A program made the translations under genes and the position numbers. The notes beneath the pieces were generated by a model. That model made no database searches. It was not told the DNA's origin and saw only the letters and a list, made by a program, of their open reading frames with translations. Source: Candidatus Gastranaerophilales bacterium (lineage in GTDB: Bacteria > Cyanobacteriota > Vampirovibrionia > Gastranaerophilales > Gastranaerophilaceae). From it: 34,947 nucleotides of DNA. Position 1 is the stretch's first letter, and each line of letters begins with the position of its first letter. Shown here piece by piece: positions 17,217-26,010 of the stretch. The stretch spans positions 1 through 34,947 of the forward strand of contig CALUWD010000019.1 in the NCBI GenBank assembly GCA_944324385.1. The letters run 5' to 3'.

Positions 17217-17243
17217 TAAATTTATTTTGAAATATGCCGATAA
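17217..17243 (+). promoter_or_regulatory. Sigma-28 (FliA) flagellar promoter
   Basis: TAAATTTA (17217-17224), 11 bases, then GCCGATAA (17236-17243). The consensus is TAAAGTTT-N11-GCCGATAA, so spacing and the whole -10 are exact and the -35 differs at two positions. It lies 31 bases upstream of fliJ. Confidence 0.85.
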
Positions 17244-17274
17244 AAAAACGGTAAAACTATAATCGAGTAATAAA

Positions 17275-17772
17275 ATGCCTTTTCGCTACAGACTCCAAAA
17301 GTTCCTTGAAATTAGAATAAGAAAAAAAGAAGAGCAACTGCAAGAAGTAATTAAAGCGCAAAGTGAAGTCGACAGGATTGAATTACTTATTATTAAAAAC
17401 AATAAAGACATTCAAGACACGAGAGTAAATATGCGAAAGTCAGACCCTATGATGTACGAGGGCTTTGATAATTTTTTAAAACACTTGTATGAAATAGGCG
17501 AACAGTTGGAACTTGAAAAGCAAGAGGCTATAAAAAAACTCGAAGAAGAAAAAGAAAAACTACGCGAGCGCGAAAAAGAAGTAAACGTCCTTGAAAAACA
17601 CAAAGAACACAAACGTGAAGAATACCTGCAAGAGCAAAAGGCACTGGAGTTAAAACAACTAAATGAAATAGGCGCGCAAAAGCATTTTGCAAAAACACGA
17701 GAAAAACAGGAAGAAGAAATGCTTGACGAGCTTAGGGAGCAAAATGATTATCGAAAACACAACCGCAACTGA
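17275..17772 (+). CDS. fliJ: Flagellar export chaperone FliJ
   Basis: 165 aa, almost entirely a charged coiled coil rich in Glu, Lys and Gln. The N-terminus FRYRLQKFLEIRIRKKEEQLQEV is the typical FliJ start. FliJ is the stalk-like general chaperone of the flagellar type III export ATPase FliI. Gene order (fliJ, then a FliK-like gene, then a rod/hook gene) supports the call. Any coiled-coil protein could mimic this, so the assignment rests on both the N-terminus and context. Confidence 0.8.
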   Translation: MPFRYRLQKFLEIRIRKKEEQLQEVIKAQSEVDRIELLIIKNNKDIQDTRVNMRKSDPMMYEGFDNFLKHLYEIGEQLELEKQEAIKKLEEEKEKLREREKEVNVLEKHKEHKREEYLQEQKALELKQLNEIGAQKHFAKTREKQEEEMLDELREQNDYRKHNRN

Positions 17773-18373
17773 GCAAAATTTTGAAACAAATATACAAAAT
17801 ACAATCTCAAACGACGCCTACACTAAAAAAGGCGCTGTTGGAGTATTTAAAAGTGAATTCGAAAAACTTTTGTCTAATTTTTCAAAAGAAAAAGTTCTAA
17901 ACAAAGATGATGAAATTAATAAACTATTTTTAGATCTTGATTTTGGTGCGCAATATGACATTGAAAGCACAAAAATAGGGCAGGCTGATGCTATGTTTTT
18001 TATTAATATGCTTAATCAAAACGGGCTTATTAATTATCAAGTTGAAGACGACGGATTGCAAGTTACAACAAAAAATGACCAGCAAATGCAAGTTTCAAAA
18101 AGCCTTATTTCAATGTTGCAGACATCTTATGATACAAAAAAACCAATAAGAATGGACTTTGACAACAATGTAACAGTCATTTTAAAACTTGATGACAAAG
18201 GAAAAGTTAACGCACATTTTATCCCTGGAGACAAAGCTGTTGAAGAATACCTTAAAAACAACATCCCCTATTTAAGGCAAAGATTTGACGAACAAAATAT
18301 TTCCTATTCAAACATAAGCTACAGGCAGCATAAAGACCAAAACCAAAAAAATAAAAAGGAGAATAACCAATGA
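17744..18373 (+). CDS. FliK-like (hook-length control) candidate, otherwise hypothetical
   Basis: 209 aa with the ATG at 17744, chosen because AGGGAG precedes it by 5 bases; it overlaps fliJ by 29 bases. No strong family match was recognised. The C-terminal part (VTVILKLDDKGKVNAHFIPGDKAVEEYLKNNIPYLRQRFDEQNISYSNISYR) has the strand-strand-helix-strand pattern of the FliK C-terminal core (leading strand, then a helix with LR..L and a final strand). The tail is Lys/Asn/Gln-rich, as in FliK. It is shorter than usual FliK because the long N-terminal repeat region is missing. Its position between fliJ and a rod/hook gene is where fliK often lies. Confidence 0.55.
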   Translation: MIIENTTATEQNFETNIQNTISNDAYTKKGAVGVFKSEFEKLLSNFSKEKVLNKDDEINKLFLDLDFGAQYDIESTKIGQADAMFFINMLNQNGLINYQVEDDGLQVTTKNDQQMQVSKSLISMLQTSYDTKKPIRMDFDNNVTVILKLDDKGKVNAHFIPGDKAVEEYLKNNIPYLRQRFDEQNISYSNISYRQHKDQNQKNKKENNQ

Positions 18374-19203
18374 AAGACGCATACGTTAACGCTATAAATA
18401 TTCAAGCGGCGACAAGGCACTGGATGGATGCGGTATCAGAAAATATGGTTAACATGTATACCCCCGGGTATCGTGAAAATCAAGTTACCTTTAAAACTTT
18501 TTTGGATGCGGTGCAACTTGACGGTTATTTAAAAAACACAGGACAAGGTAAGGCAATCCCCGGGACATCTACTGAAAACGTATTTTTAGAGGGCAATGGC
18601 TATTTTGTTGTAAGAAATGACGAAGGAAGAATTGCTTACACCCGTCTTGGCGAATTTAAATTTGACGGCGAAGGGGTGTATAAAGCCTCTGACGGTTCAA
18701 AAGTTCAAGGCTATATACTAAACGACCATGGCGAGATTATGGCAGGTACAAAAACCCTTACAAGTGCAGAGTTTGACGAAACTACAGCTAACGGTGGCGC
18801 GCTGAGCGTTCCTACAACTGAAATCAAGCTCTGGATTGACCCTGACAACGGTAAATTCTTAGGTAAATATGACGAATATGAAATAAAAGGCGATGGTATT
18901 TTATACGGGAAATCAAACAACGGCAAAGACGCAACACCGCTGTATAAAATCGCTGTTATGAATTTTCACAACCCGCAAGAATTATATCAATACAAAGACG
19001 GCTACTTTGTTGAAACTGCAGAGTCAGGAAGGCCTGTTATAGGTAAAGCAGAAATCACAAGCGGTATGATTGAATTATCTAACATAGATTTTAAAGCCAA
19101 TGCAACATATTATCAGGAAGCAAAAATGCAAATGGAGCTTTCTAACAAGCTTATTTCAAGCTATAAACAACTCTTGCAAAATGCGCTGCAACTGTTAGAT
19201 TAG
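18370..19203 (+). CDS. Flagellar rod/hook protein of the FlgF/FlgG/FlgE family
   Basis: 277 aa. The N-terminal segment (ATRHWMDAVSENMVNMYTPGYRENQVTF) is a divergent form of the flagellar rod motif ANNLANxxTPGYK. The middle beta domain contains VFLEGNGYFVVRNDEGRIAYTRLGEFKFDGEGVYKASDGSKVQGY. The C-terminus GMIELSNIDFKANATYYQEAKMQMELSNKLISSYKQLLQNALQLLD is the standard D0 helix. Length fits FlgF or FlgG better than FlgE. Start overlaps the previous stop (ATGA) with GGAG upstream, so it is translationally coupled. Its stop overlaps the convergent cysE by 4 bases. Confidence 0.85.
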   Translation: MKDAYVNAINIQAATRHWMDAVSENMVNMYTPGYRENQVTFKTFLDAVQLDGYLKNTGQGKAIPGTSTENVFLEGNGYFVVRNDEGRIAYTRLGEFKFDGEGVYKASDGSKVQGYILNDHGEIMAGTKTLTSAEFDETTANGGALSVPTTEIKLWIDPDNGKFLGKYDEYEIKGDGILYGKSNNGKDATPLYKIAVMNFHNPQELYQYKDGYFVETAESGRPVIGKAEITSGMIELSNIDFKANATYYQEAKMQMELSNKLISSYKQLLQNALQLLD

Positions 19204-19859
19204 TCATCTAATTTCGCGCGCAGCTCTTGAACTTCGTATTTAAGCCTGTTTAGTTCGCACTTAATCGGGTCAGGAATTCTGTTGTGCAAAAGTTGCCCTT
19301 GAATGAACACCCTTTGTCTTACTATGCGCCCCGGGATGCCCACAACTGTAGAGTGCTCAGGAACATCATCCACTACAACACTGCCTGCGCCGATGTTTGT
19401 ATAATCTCCGATTGTAATATTACCTAAAACCTTTGCACCGGCACCGATAGTAACGCTATTACCTACCGTCGGGTGGCGTTTTCCACTGTCTTTGCCCGTA
19501 CCGCCAAGCGTTACACCCTGATAAATAAGCACATCATCGCCAATTATTGTTGTTTCACCAATTACAACACCCATCCCATGGTCAATGAAAAAATTTTTAC
19601 CAATTTTTGCCCTCGGGTGAATTTCAATCCCCGTAAAAAAGCGTGCCACTTGAGAAATTAGCCTTGGGATAAACGGAATATGCCATTTTGTAAGCTTATG
19701 AGCGCAGCGATAGGCTAAAAGCGCGTGGAACCCGGGGTATAAAAGAATTATCTCAGCTAAATTCCTTGCAGCAGGGTCTTTGTCATAAATTGTTTTTATG
19801 TCGTTGCAAACAGTCTTAATTCCGCGCACAATGGACAATCCGCGCTTTTTTTCTTCCAT
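19200..19859 (-). CDS. cysE: Serine O-acetyltransferase
   Basis: 219 aa. Transfers acetyl from acetyl-CoA to L-serine, the first step of cysteine synthesis. The N-terminal helical region has DPAARNLAEIILLYPGFHALLAYR. The left-handed beta-helix follows with IEIHPRAKIGKNFFIDHGMGVVIGETTIIGDDVLIYQGVTLGGTG, including the catalytic-region His and the GKRHPTVG loop. The start directly abuts the cysK stop. The C-terminus does not end in the Ile needed for tight CysK binding in enterobacteria; it ends AKLDD. Confidence 0.95.
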   Translation of the reverse strand: MEEKKRGLSIVRGIKTVCNDIKTIYDKDPAARNLAEIILLYPGFHALLAYRCAHKLTKWHIPFIPRLISQVARFFTGIEIHPRAKIGKNFFIDHGMGVVIGETTIIGDDVLIYQGVTLGGTGKDSGKRHPTVGNSVTIGAGAKVLGNITIGDYTNIGAGSVVVDDVPEHSTVVGIPGRIVRQRVFIQGQLLHNRIPDPIKCELNRLKYEVQELRAKLDD

Positions 19860-20798
19860 TTAAAAAACACCCCCTGAAAGATACCTTTCGCCATTATCGG
19901 CAAAAATGCAGACTATCATTTCATCTCGACCTTCAAAGAACAATTTTTTATCAAGCTCAAGGGCAGCTTTTAACACTGCACCCGATGAAATTCCAATCAA
20001 AAGGCCGTCTTTTTGAGCTGCCTCGCGCGTTGTCTTAATGGCATCGTCGCCCTTTACATCAACAATTTTATCTATCAAATCCTTATCAAGGGTTTTTGGT
20101 ACAAAATTCGCCCCAATACCTTGAATTTTGTGCGCCGCTGCAATTCCCTGAGTCAAAAGCGGACTTTCTGCAGGCTCAATCCCCAAAACTTTAATTTTAG
20201 GATTTAGCTCCTTGAGTCTTTTTGCAGTACCTGAAATTGTACCACCGGTGCCTATTCCTGCCACCAAAAAGCTCACTTTGCCATCAGTATCAGACCAGAT
20301 TTCATCGGCTGTTTTTATATGAGAGAGCGGATTGTCAGGGTTTTCAAACTGTTTTGTTTGAAAAACATTCTTGCCCTCTTTTTCAAGCTCACCAACAATT
20401 TGAGCAGCTTTATCCAAAGAGCCTTTCATACCAAGGTTTTTAGGAGTTAAAACAATTTTTGCGCCGTAAGCTGAAATTAGTTTTTTCCTCTCCTCGCTCA
20501 TATTCTCGGGCATTACCGCAATAAATTCAATCCCCATAATACTTGCGCAAAGGGCAAGTCCGACGCCTGTGTTGCCTGATGTAGGCTCAACTATAACCGT
20601 ATCTGGAGTTATAAGACCCTTGTCATAAGCGGTTTTTAGCATATTATAAGCCACGCGGTCTTTTATTGAGCCTGCGGGGTTAAAATATTCAAGTTTTGCA
20701 TATAAATTTTTAGGCTTGTACCCCTCATAAGTCCCGTTAACCTTGACTATAGGTGTATTTCCGATTAATTCTAAAAGATTAGAATACAATTTTGGCAT
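19860..20798 (-). CDS. cysK: Cysteine synthase (O-acetylserine sulfhydrylase)
   Basis: 312 aa from the ATG at 20798. An upstream in-frame start would add 25 residues that overlap tyrS and do not fit the family. PLP enzyme: LLELIGNTPIVKVNG, the Lys in GSIKDRVAYNM that binds PLP, the PTSGNTGVGLA substrate loop, the phosphate loop GIGTGGTISGTAKRLKE and the C-terminal GISSGAVLKAAL. Makes cysteine from O-acetylserine and sulfide. The first codons overlap the end of tyrS by 20 bases and cysE follows directly, forming a small cysteine operon. Confidence 0.95.
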   Translation of the reverse strand: MPKLYSNLLELIGNTPIVKVNGTYEGYKPKNLYAKLEYFNPAGSIKDRVAYNMLKTAYDKGLITPDTVIVEPTSGNTGVGLALCASIMGIEFIAVMPENMSEERKKLISAYGAKIVLTPKNLGMKGSLDKAAQIVGELEKEGKNVFQTKQFENPDNPLSHIKTADEIWSDTDGKVSFLVAGIGTGGTISGTAKRLKELNPKIKVLGIEPAESPLLTQGIAAAHKIQGIGANFVPKTLDKDLIDKIVDVKGDDAIKTTREAAQKDGLLIGISSGAVLKAALELDKKLFFEGRDEMIVCIFADNGERYLSGGVF

Positions 20799-21972
20799 AT
20801 TTTCTTTTGCCCCCTTGCAAAACGCCTGATTTATCAACCATAAAGTCAATTGAGGCAACCTTTTGCCCTTCAAATTTAACGCCGCCGCCTGCTATAAGCC
20901 TTTTTGCCTCGCCTTTACTTTGTACAAAGCCTAAGCTCAAAAGCAAATCTATAATATTTTTTGACCCGTCAAGTTTAATTTCCTCGATGTCATCAGGCAC
21001 GCCTTTTTTCTGAACAACGTTAATAAACTCGTCCTGAGCGGCTTTTGCCTCATCTTCACCCTTGTACATCCTAACTATTTCATAAGCAAGGCGCATTTTT
21101 TCATCGCGCGGGTTATTGTCTTTGTTAAAATCCAAATCAGTCAAAAGCAAGTAATACTTTGGCATAAGCTCATCTGGAATGCTCATAAGCTTGCCATACA
21201 TATCTTTTGAGCTATCAGTAAACGAAATACAGTGTTCAGGGTAGGTTTTAGACATTTTAACCTGCCCGTCCGTACCCTCAATTAAAGGCAAAAGCATTGC
21301 AAGTTGAAAATCCTCAAAACCATAGTGCGCCTGAACATCTCGACCCATTAAAAGGTTGAAACGCTGGTCTGTTCCGCCAAGTTCTATGTCAGCTTTAACT
21401 GCAACAGAGTCATAAGCTTGCATAAGAGGGTAAAAGAACTCTACAACACTTATTGGACGCCCGTCTGCATACCTTTTTGCAAAATCATCACGTGTTAACA
21501 TTTTTGCAACGGTTGTTGAAGTTGCAAGTTTTAACATTTCAACAAAACTCATTGAATGCAGCCAATCAGCGTTATTTGTAACCTCTGCACGCTCAATATC
21601 CACAACATTAGACATTTGTTCAAAATAGCTTTTTGCATTTTCTTCAACCTGTTCTTTAGAAAGCGCAGGGCGAGTTTCGGATTTGCCTGAAGGGTCGCCA
21701 ACCATAGCTGTTGCGCCGCCTACTATTAGCACAACCTGATGGCCTAAATCTTGAAATTGTCTAAGTTTGCGCATTACAACGCTATGACCCAAGTGCAAAT
21801 CAGGACGAGTCGGGTCAAGCCCTAATTTAACACGCAAAGGACGATTTTCCTTATGTGCTTTTTGAAGTTTATATGCAAGCCCCATAAAGCCGTCAGGCAG
21901 GATTTCAGCCCCTCTGGACAAGGTCTTTGCTTCATCAATAAATCTTTGTTCAATTTTTAATTCTTCAGTCAT
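20779..21972 (-). CDS. tyrS: Tyrosyl-tRNA synthetase (TyrRS-2-like)
   Basis: 397 aa. Class I synthetase: HLGH variant of HIGH in DPTRPDLHLGHSVVMRKLRQFQ, VGDPSGKSETRP, and KMSKT in QVKMSKTYPEH instead of the usual KMSKS. A C-terminal S4 RNA-binding domain begins near SKNIIDLLLSLGFVQSKGEAKRLIAGGGVKFEG. Charges tRNA-Tyr. The HLGH plus KMSKT combination and its sequence layout fit the TyrZ-type group. Followed by cysK with a 20-base overlap. Confidence 0.95.
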   Translation of the reverse strand: MTEELKIEQRFIDEAKTLSRGAEILPDGFMGLAYKLQKAHKENRPLRVKLGLDPTRPDLHLGHSVVMRKLRQFQDLGHQVVLIVGGATAMVGDPSGKSETRPALSKEQVEENAKSYFEQMSNVVDIERAEVTNNADWLHSMSFVEMLKLATSTTVAKMLTRDDFAKRYADGRPISVVEFFYPLMQAYDSVAVKADIELGGTDQRFNLLMGRDVQAHYGFEDFQLAMLLPLIEGTDGQVKMSKTYPEHCISFTDSSKDMYGKLMSIPDELMPKYYLLLTDLDFNKDNNPRDEKMRLAYEIVRMYKGEDEAKAAQDEFINVVQKKGVPDDIEEIKLDGSKNIIDLLLSLGFVQSKGEAKRLIAGGGVKFEGQKVASIDFMVDKSGVLQGGKRKYAKIVF

Positions 21973-22030
21973 TTTTTCCTCAAATTACTGCCAGACAATA
22001 ATAACACAACAGAAAAGAAACGTCATGTAC

Positions 22031-23572
22031 TTATATAAGCGATAAATATTCCCTTTGCCTGTTCTCTATAAGCCCCTCAGGTACTGCTTTTATAAATGAC
22101 CATGGCATTTTTTTGCGCGTTTTTGTATAAGGTATCATAGCCGCCTCTTTTAGGTCTTTCAGCCGTCTTAATTTGTGGAATTCCGCCCAAACGTGTTTGA
22201 ATGCGCCTAAATTTCCGCCACGTTCGCAAACCTCTATAATGTAAGCAGCAAGGGATTTTTCGCTGCGTGACAAAACAGCCTGAATTAAATCCCACTCAAT
22301 GCTTGAGGCACGAAAACCTATTTTTTTCTTTCTTAAATTTTTCATTACATAGAGCATTTTTTTCTCTAATGTCTTAAAGCCTTCCATTTCAACATTTTCA
22401 AAGGGTGTATGAGCCTTTGGAATAAAATTTGCAATAGAAAACGTAAATTCAAATCCGCGATTTTCCTTTTTTAAATTAACCGCAAGGTCAATCAACGCCT
22501 TAATATCGTCCATAGTTTCATGCGGTAAGCCAATCATAGTGTATATTTTAAGCCCTTTTAATCCTGCCTCGCGAGCAGCCTTAACCGTTGCAAAAATTTG
22601 CTCGTCGGTTAAATCTTTTTTAATTATCTTTCTCAAACGCTCGCTGCCGGCCTCAATTGCTATTGTCGCATGCTTTTGCCCGCACTCCACAAGGGTTTTA
22701 AACAGTTTTTCATCCGCTAAATCCGCTCTGAGAGAGGAAATAGAAAGTTCAATAGGCGAAATTTTATTTTTTTCCGCAATAAAATCAATAATTTTATCAA
22801 ACTCGGGATGTCCTGCAACATAAGCCCCTAAAAGTGCGATTTTATTAGTATATTCAAGCGCATTTGAAATAGAATTTATAATTTTTTCAGTTTCCAAAAA
22901 GCGCACAGGCAGGTTCATCCAGCTTGCAAGGCAAAAATTACACATCTTTGGGCAACCGCGCTCAATTTCAATTACATAAGTATCTTGAAAAAAGCTTTTA
23001 TCGCTCAAAATTGGCGTCGCTACAGGCTCATCAAGCTCATCGCGCACAAGATTTACATCATATCTGCCAAATTTAGGCACCCAAATACCGTCAAAATCCT
23101 TTAATTTCTCAAGAATTTCATCCCTTTTTAAGTCCTTATTTTTAGCGATAAATTTTAAAACTTTTTGCAAAAGCTGTCCTTCGCCAATGCTTATAAAATC
23201 GTAAAATTCCTGATAAGGCAAGGGGTTAGCATTCACTGCAGGCCCGCCTGCAAAAATAATCGGGTCGTCGTCACTGCGCTCAGACGACTTTAGCGGAATA
23301 TCATATTTTTTTAACATTTTTATGACGGTTAAAATATCTATTTCAAAACTTGTTGAAAAACCCATAACTTTAACGTCTTTAACCGCACAGCGAGTGGTTT
23401 TTGTATCAGCATAAATACGCTCTACATAAATTTCATCAGTTAAATCAAGCATTTTAAAAATCGACAAATACCCTAAAGACGCCATAGCAAAACTCTCTAT
23501 GGCAGGAAATGCAAACCATACGTTGATTTCAGGGTGTTTATCAATTTTTTGCTGATATAAAAATCTCTCCAT
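22031..23572 (-). CDS. B12-binding-domain radical SAM protein (COG1032-like)
   Basis: 513 aa. The N-terminal half has a Rossmann-like cobalamin-binding-type domain (VMGFSTSFEIDILTVIKML and IFAGGPAVNANPLPYQEF). The radical SAM core follows with ERGCPKMCNFCLAS (CxxxCxxC). Family members are often annotated as uncharacterised Fe-S oxidoreductases, and some act on tRNA or other substrates. The B12 His motif DxHxxG is not evident, so cobalamin use is not assured. The start overlaps the stop of the AI-2E-family gene by one base (TAATG). Substrate unknown. Confidence 0.85.
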   Translation of the reverse strand: MERFLYQQKIDKHPEINVWFAFPAIESFAMASLGYLSIFKMLDLTDEIYVERIYADTKTTRCAVKDVKVMGFSTSFEIDILTVIKMLKKYDIPLKSSERSDDDPIIFAGGPAVNANPLPYQEFYDFISIGEGQLLQKVLKFIAKNKDLKRDEILEKLKDFDGIWVPKFGRYDVNLVRDELDEPVATPILSDKSFFQDTYVIEIERGCPKMCNFCLASWMNLPVRFLETEKIINSISNALEYTNKIALLGAYVAGHPEFDKIIDFIAEKNKISPIELSISSLRADLADEKLFKTLVECGQKHATIAIEAGSERLRKIIKKDLTDEQIFATVKAAREAGLKGLKIYTMIGLPHETMDDIKALIDLAVNLKKENRGFEFTFSIANFIPKAHTPFENVEMEGFKTLEKKMLYVMKNLRKKKIGFRASSIEWDLIQAVLSRSEKSLAAYIIEVCERGGNLGAFKHVWAEFHKLRRLKDLKEAAMIPYTKTRKKMPWSFIKAVPEGLIENRQREYLSLI

Positions 23573-24600
23573 TAACTTTCCTGCTCTCTTATTCTTTTTA
23601 AATAAAGTTCATCCACCAAAACACATATTACGCTTGCGATTGCAGGGCCTAAAATAACGCCCCAAAAACCTAAAAATCTTGCACCGACAAGCAAAGAGAT
23701 AATGATTGTCAAAGGATGCATATCCATTAATTTACCAAATATCACAGGGCGCAAAACCTGATTTTCAAGCCATTGAGCAACCATAAAAATTATAAAAGTT
23801 AAAAGCACAAAAACAAAACCATGGCCTGCTGCGCTTATAAGACCTGCCGCAACAGCTATTGTAGGCCCGATTACAGGAACTAAATCAAGTATAAAAGTCA
23901 TAAAACCTAATATTAGCGCGTGTTTATGACCAATCAACAAAAGCCCCAGCATGGTTAAAATACCTACAAAAGCCATTGAAAGAATTTGCCCGAAAACATA
24001 ACCACCGACGCGATTTGAAATAGTGTCGATAATTTCCCCTGCGCGTTCTTTATATTTTTGAGGGAAAAAGGAAATAAAGACTTTTTTAATATGGTCCTCA
24101 TCATAAGCAAGGTAAAATATCATAATTGTAACCGCAAGCACTGTTGTAAAAGAATTTGCAACTATTTTACCTGCCTCAATCGAGTGTGCAAAAACATTCT
24201 GCACAATAGGCGCCATATCTACCTTTAGTGCCTCTGCGTTAATAATTTTTGCAAGTGAAAAACCAAAAATATTAAAATTTAAAACTTGCTGAATTTCATC
24301 AAGGTAATTTGGGAAATTTTGAACAACATACAAAACTTGTTTTATGCTCACTACCAAAAGGGGTATAAAAAACCCTAGAACTCCGACTAAAAACAAAAGC
24401 AAAATAAGACTTACTGCAAGCACTCTTGGCATATATTTTTGCAATTTTGAAACAAGAGGATCAATTGCGCAAGTTAAAACATAAGCTGCAAAAAGCATTA
24501 AAAGGATGTCTGCAATATTACCTGCTAAAAATGCTAAAAGTATTAAAATAAAGAATACAAGAGTATTTTTAAGGGTTAAATATCTTTCTAAATATGGCAT
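23572..24600 (-). CDS. AI-2E family transporter (YhhT/PerM-like)
   Basis: 342-aa inner membrane protein of the UPF0118/PF01594 family. It has about eight hydrophobic segments, with the typical VGGYVFGQILSMAFVGILTMLGLLLIG block and LDLVPVIGPTIAVAAG, then LENQVLRPVIFGKLMDMHPLTIIISLLVGARFLGFWGVILGPAIASV. Members export autoinducer-2 in a few cases or act as Na+/H+ transporters, so the substrate is unknown. First gene of the minus-strand run with radical SAM, tyrS, cysK and cysE. Confidence 0.92.
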   Translation of the reverse strand: MPYLERYLTLKNTLVFFILILLAFLAGNIADILLMLFAAYVLTCAIDPLVSKLQKYMPRVLAVSLILLLFLVGVLGFFIPLLVVSIKQVLYVVQNFPNYLDEIQQVLNFNIFGFSLAKIINAEALKVDMAPIVQNVFAHSIEAGKIVANSFTTVLAVTIMIFYLAYDEDHIKKVFISFFPQKYKERAGEIIDTISNRVGGYVFGQILSMAFVGILTMLGLLLIGHKHALILGFMTFILDLVPVIGPTIAVAAGLISAAGHGFVFVLLTFIIFMVAQWLENQVLRPVIFGKLMDMHPLTIIISLLVGARFLGFWGVILGPAIASVICVLVDELYLKRIREQES

Positions 24601-24679
24601 TAATTTTTTCTCCCATTATAAGCTTTTTTTATGTTACAATCATTATTGCAATTTAGCAAGATAAAATAGGATAAGATTT

Positions 24680-25999
24680 ATGAGCATTAACCAAAACATT
24701 AAACCAATAACTACAAAAGTAAATGACAGAGGAAATTTAGAAATAGGCGGCTGCGACCTTGTTGAACTTGCGGATAAGTATTCTACACCGCTTTATGTTA
24801 TGGATGAGGCGACTTTAAGAGGTATTGCACGTGAGTATAAAAAAGCTTTTTCGCGCCTTGAAAATGTAAATATGATGTTTGCCTCAAAAGCACTTATGGT
24901 TAGCGCTGTGGCAAAAATCCTCTCTGATGAGGGTTTTGGTTTTGATGCTGTTTCAGGGGGCGAACTTTATACAATTAAAAACGCTAATGTTGATATGCAA
25001 AAAATTACCTTTAATGGCAACAACAAAAGTGCAGATGAGCTGAATATGGCTCTGGATTATGGCGTTGGACGCATTAGTGTAGATAATTTTTTAGAACTTG
25101 CACTGCTAAATGAAATTGCAAAATCAAAAAATAAAGTGCAGAAAATTCTTTTAAGAATTACCCCTGGAATTGAATGTCATACACATGAATATATTCAAAC
25201 AGGGCATTTAGACTCAAAATTTGGATTTGATTTAACTCAAATTGATGAGGCGATAGAGCTTATTTTAGATGAGTACAAAAACCTTGAATTAACAGGGCTG
25301 CACGCGCATATTGGTTCGCAAATTTTTGAAACACAAGTTTATTTTGATGAAATCGGCGTAATTTTAAAAGAAATTAAAAGGATTAAGGATAAATTTGGCA
25401 TTGAACTATACGAAATCAATGCAGGCGGCGGCTTAGGGGTGACATACACTGATGAAGACTGCCCGCCATCTGTTGAAACAATAGCAAATGTTATAATTGA
25501 TTCAATTGAAAAACATTGCAAACAATACGACCTTAAAAAACCTGTTTTATACATTGAACCTGGGCGCTCAATTGTCGCAACAGCAGGCGTTACACTCTAT
25601 ACTGTAGGTTCATCTAAACAAGTGCCGAATGGTAGAAAATACGTAGCAGTTGACGGCGGTATGGCTGACAACCCGCGCCCATCAATGTATGGGGCAAAAT
25701 ATTTTGCACAAATTGCAAATTATAAAGAAGAAAATACCCCTGAAAAAGTAACTGTTGCAGGCAGATTTTGTGAATCAGGCGACATTTTAATAAAAGACAT
25801 AGAATTAAATAATCCGCAAGAGGGTGATTTATTATGCATTTACAACACAGGTGCGTATGGATACTCTATGTCATCAAACTATAACTGTGTGCTAAAACCT
25901 GCCATGGTACTTGTAAATTCTTCGCAATCTGATATTATAGTTAAAAGACAAACTTATGAACAATTAGTTCAAAATGATGTAATACCTGATAGAATTTAA
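24680..25999 (+). CDS. lysA: Diaminopimelate decarboxylase
   Basis: 439 aa. Fold-type III PLP enzyme that turns meso-diaminopimelate into L-lysine. Visible: PLP-Lys in MFASKALMV, GFGFDAVSGGELYT, FNGNNKS, GLHAHIGSQI, the glycine-rich PLP phosphate loop INAGGGLGV, YIEPGRSIVA, CESGDIL, and the Tyr-containing GAYGYSMSSNYN. Probably starts a plus-strand transcript that continues into cdaA 11 bases downstream. AGGAT SD precedes the start. No lysine riboswitch fits the short leader. Confidence 0.96.
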   Translation: MSINQNIKPITTKVNDRGNLEIGGCDLVELADKYSTPLYVMDEATLRGIAREYKKAFSRLENVNMMFASKALMVSAVAKILSDEGFGFDAVSGGELYTIKNANVDMQKITFNGNNKSADELNMALDYGVGRISVDNFLELALLNEIAKSKNKVQKILLRITPGIECHTHEYIQTGHLDSKFGFDLTQIDEAIELILDEYKNLELTGLHAHIGSQIFETQVYFDEIGVILKEIKRIKDKFGIELYEINAGGGLGVTYTDEDCPPSVETIANVIIDSIEKHCKQYDLKKPVLYIEPGRSIVATAGVTLYTVGSSKQVPNGRKYVAVDGGMADNPRPSMYGAKYFAQIANYKEENTPEKVTVAGRFCESGDILIKDIELNNPQEGDLLCIYNTGAYGYSMSSNYNCVLKPAMVLVNSSQSDIIVKRQTYEQLVQNDVIPDRI

Positions 26000-26010
26000 G
26001 GATTTCAAGA

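Noticed and set aside
20799..20873. N-terminal extension of cysK
   Set aside because: It is an out-of-frame reading of tyrS; family alignment starts at MPKLYSNLLELIGNTP.
24601..24679. Lysine riboswitch upstream of lysA
   Set aside because: Only 79 bases separate it from the divergent gene, too short for the roughly 170-base lysine aptamer.
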